DNA from: CAZHDI01 sp964531285
Lineage (GTDB): Bacteria > Pseudomonadota > Alphaproteobacteria > JAJFIK01
DNA: 64,000 nt
Assembly (NCBI GenBank): GCA_964531285.1
Contig: CAZHDI010000001.1
Span: 54,080-118,079 of the forward strand
Direction: 5' to 3'
Part shown: positions 62,186 through 64,000 of the stretch, in pieces
How positions within the stretch are numbered: the first letter of the stretch is position 1
Layout: each line of letters starts with the position of its first letter
Program-made: the position numbers and the translations under genes
The notes under the pieces: model-generated
Database searches by the model: none
Seen by the model: the letters and a program-made list of their open reading frames with translations, nothing else
What the model was told of the DNA's origin: nothing

Positions 62186-62212
62186 AAAAACGGCGGCCCG
62201 AAAGGACCGCCG
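62186..62212 (-). terminator. rho-independent terminator of the acyl-CoA dehydrogenase operon
   Basis: On the minus strand CGGCGGTCC, a TTTC loop and GGGCCGCCG form a 9-bp stem (one mismatch) followed by five T, 30 bp past the dehydrogenase stop. Confidence 0.88.
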
Positions 62213-62241
62213 CTTCATTGTGAGCACACGCACGGGGCTGT

Positions 62242-63387
<1,146 letters not shown>

Positions 63388-63410
63388 GGCCTATCCTCCG
63401 TTGCCGCCCG

Positions 63411-64000
63411 TTACAGGCCAAGCACCATCTTGGCGATGATATTACGCTGAATCTCGTTCGAGCCGCCATAAATGGAGGTCTTGCGCATATTGAAGTAGAT
63501 GGGCGCGGCGCCGTCCGCATAGTCCGGGCCGACCGGAAATTCGTTCGAGCCCTCTTCCGGCGCATCCTCGAACGGCATGCCGTAATAGCCGACCGCCTCG
63601 AGGGTGAGTTCGGTGAGCCGCTGCTGGATCTCGGTGCCGCGGATCTTGAGGATGGAGCTTTCCGGCCCCGGCCCCTCGCCCGCCTGTTCAGAGGCCAGGG
63701 TGCGCAGTTCGGTGAATTCGAGCGCGGTCAGGTCGATCTCAAGCTCGGACATCTTGCGCGCGAATTCCGGATCGTCGATCAGCGGACGCCCGTTCGACTG
63801 TTCGGTCCGGGCGATGTCCCGAAGGCGCTCGATGCCGCGCTTGGAGCGGGCGACGCCCGCAATGCCGGAACGCTCGTTGCCCAAGAGGAACTTGGCATAG
63901 GTCCAGCCCTCGTTCTCCTTGCCGATGAGGTTCTCGGCCGGCACCTCGACATTGTCGAAATAGACCTCGTTCACCTCATGGCCGCCATCAATGGTGATGA
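63411..64000 (-). CDS. acyl-CoA dehydrogenase (N-terminus beyond right edge)
   Basis: The last ~196 residues of an acyl-CoA dehydrogenase. ITIDGGHEVNEVYFDNVEVPAENLIG at the edge, split here, and the end SIYGGSNEIQRNIIAKMVLGL are typical. It is closely similar at the C-terminus to the dehydrogenase at 57.6-58.8 kb (QIQRNI-AKMVLGL ending), suggesting duplication within this catabolic region. It leads into the following short dehydrogenase 23 bp downstream, so the two are probably subunits of one heteromeric enzyme. Confidence 0.9.
   Translation of the reverse strand, partial: ITIDGGHEVNEVYFDNVEVPAENLIGKENEGWTYAKFLLGNERSGIAGVARSKRGIERLRDIARTEQSNGRPLIDDPEFARKMSELEIDLTALEFTELRTLASEQAGEGPGPESSILKIRGTEIQQRLTELTLEAVGYYGMPFEDAPEEGSNEFPVGPDYADGAAPIYFNMRKTSIYGGSNEIQRNIIAKMVLGL

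Overview
The window is high-GC DNA with dense, short-spaced genes on both strands and two 100-base runs of N (7530-7629 and 28880-28979), so it is a scaffold joined from at least three contigs. Gene content points to a free-living, probably marine or soil alphaproteobacterium: a TipN-like polar coiled-coil protein, an Mla-type lipid transport operon whose permease carries an N-terminal STAS domain, a DgcN/DgcA D-glutamate pair, many acyl-CoA dehydrogenases and a large TonB-dependent receptor. The order or genus cannot be fixed from the sequence. I see no rRNA, tRNA, CRISPR array, transposase, integrase or phage gene.

Layout. 0-7.5 kb: a GGDEF cyclase cut by the left edge, a DcsG-like ATP-grasp enzyme, a ferredoxin-NADP reductase operon, a lone Hpt phosphotransfer protein and the TipN-like protein. 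7.6-15.9 kb: a TonB-dependent receptor with a clear terminator, a 745-bp control region holding three perfect dyads, and two tandem paralogous regulators (winged helix + membrane helix + TolB-like propeller). 15.9-24 kb: an Mla operon (permease, ATPase, MCE protein, lipoprotein), an ICL/PEP-mutase-family lyase, a CHASE2 cyclase-like protein with substituted catalytic residues, and a separate MlaC-like periplasmic protein. 24-28.9 kb: dgcN-dgcA-DUF2817 hydrolase, an MFS transporter and a DUF423 protein. 29-33.3 kb: an operon with DUF35 protein, thiolase-like protein, a beta-rich protein of unknown function, an aminoglycoside-phosphotransferase-fold kinase and an unknown protein, probably acting on CoA thioesters. 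33.4-34.9 kb: epoxide hydrolase and ABA4-like membrane protein.

35-52 kb is the most unusual part. It has a translationally coupled glycosyltransferase-methyltransferase-alpha/alpha-barrel operon; a methyltransferase-SDR-FtsH-like protease operon whose AAA/M41 protein has a long N-terminal domain in place of membrane helices; and a group made of a lipoprotein, a transketolase/E1-like enzyme, a sugar C-methyltransferase-like protein, a glycosyltransferase, a class II aminoacyl-tRNA-synthetase-like protein resembling amino acid:carrier protein ligases, and a sulfotransferase. Together these look like a glycan or small-molecule decoration locus. A 34-residue membrane protein with a strong ribosome binding site and its own terminator follows.

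52.5-64 kb: a DUF2891 protein coupled to a CE15-like esterase lipoprotein, small secreted proteins, an SDR of the MFE-2 type with a textbook terminator, and fatty-acid or steroid-type CoA catabolism genes (three acyl-CoA dehydrogenases, an enoyl-CoA hydratase, an ABM-domain protein, a patatin-like lipase). The last dehydrogenase is cut by the right edge.
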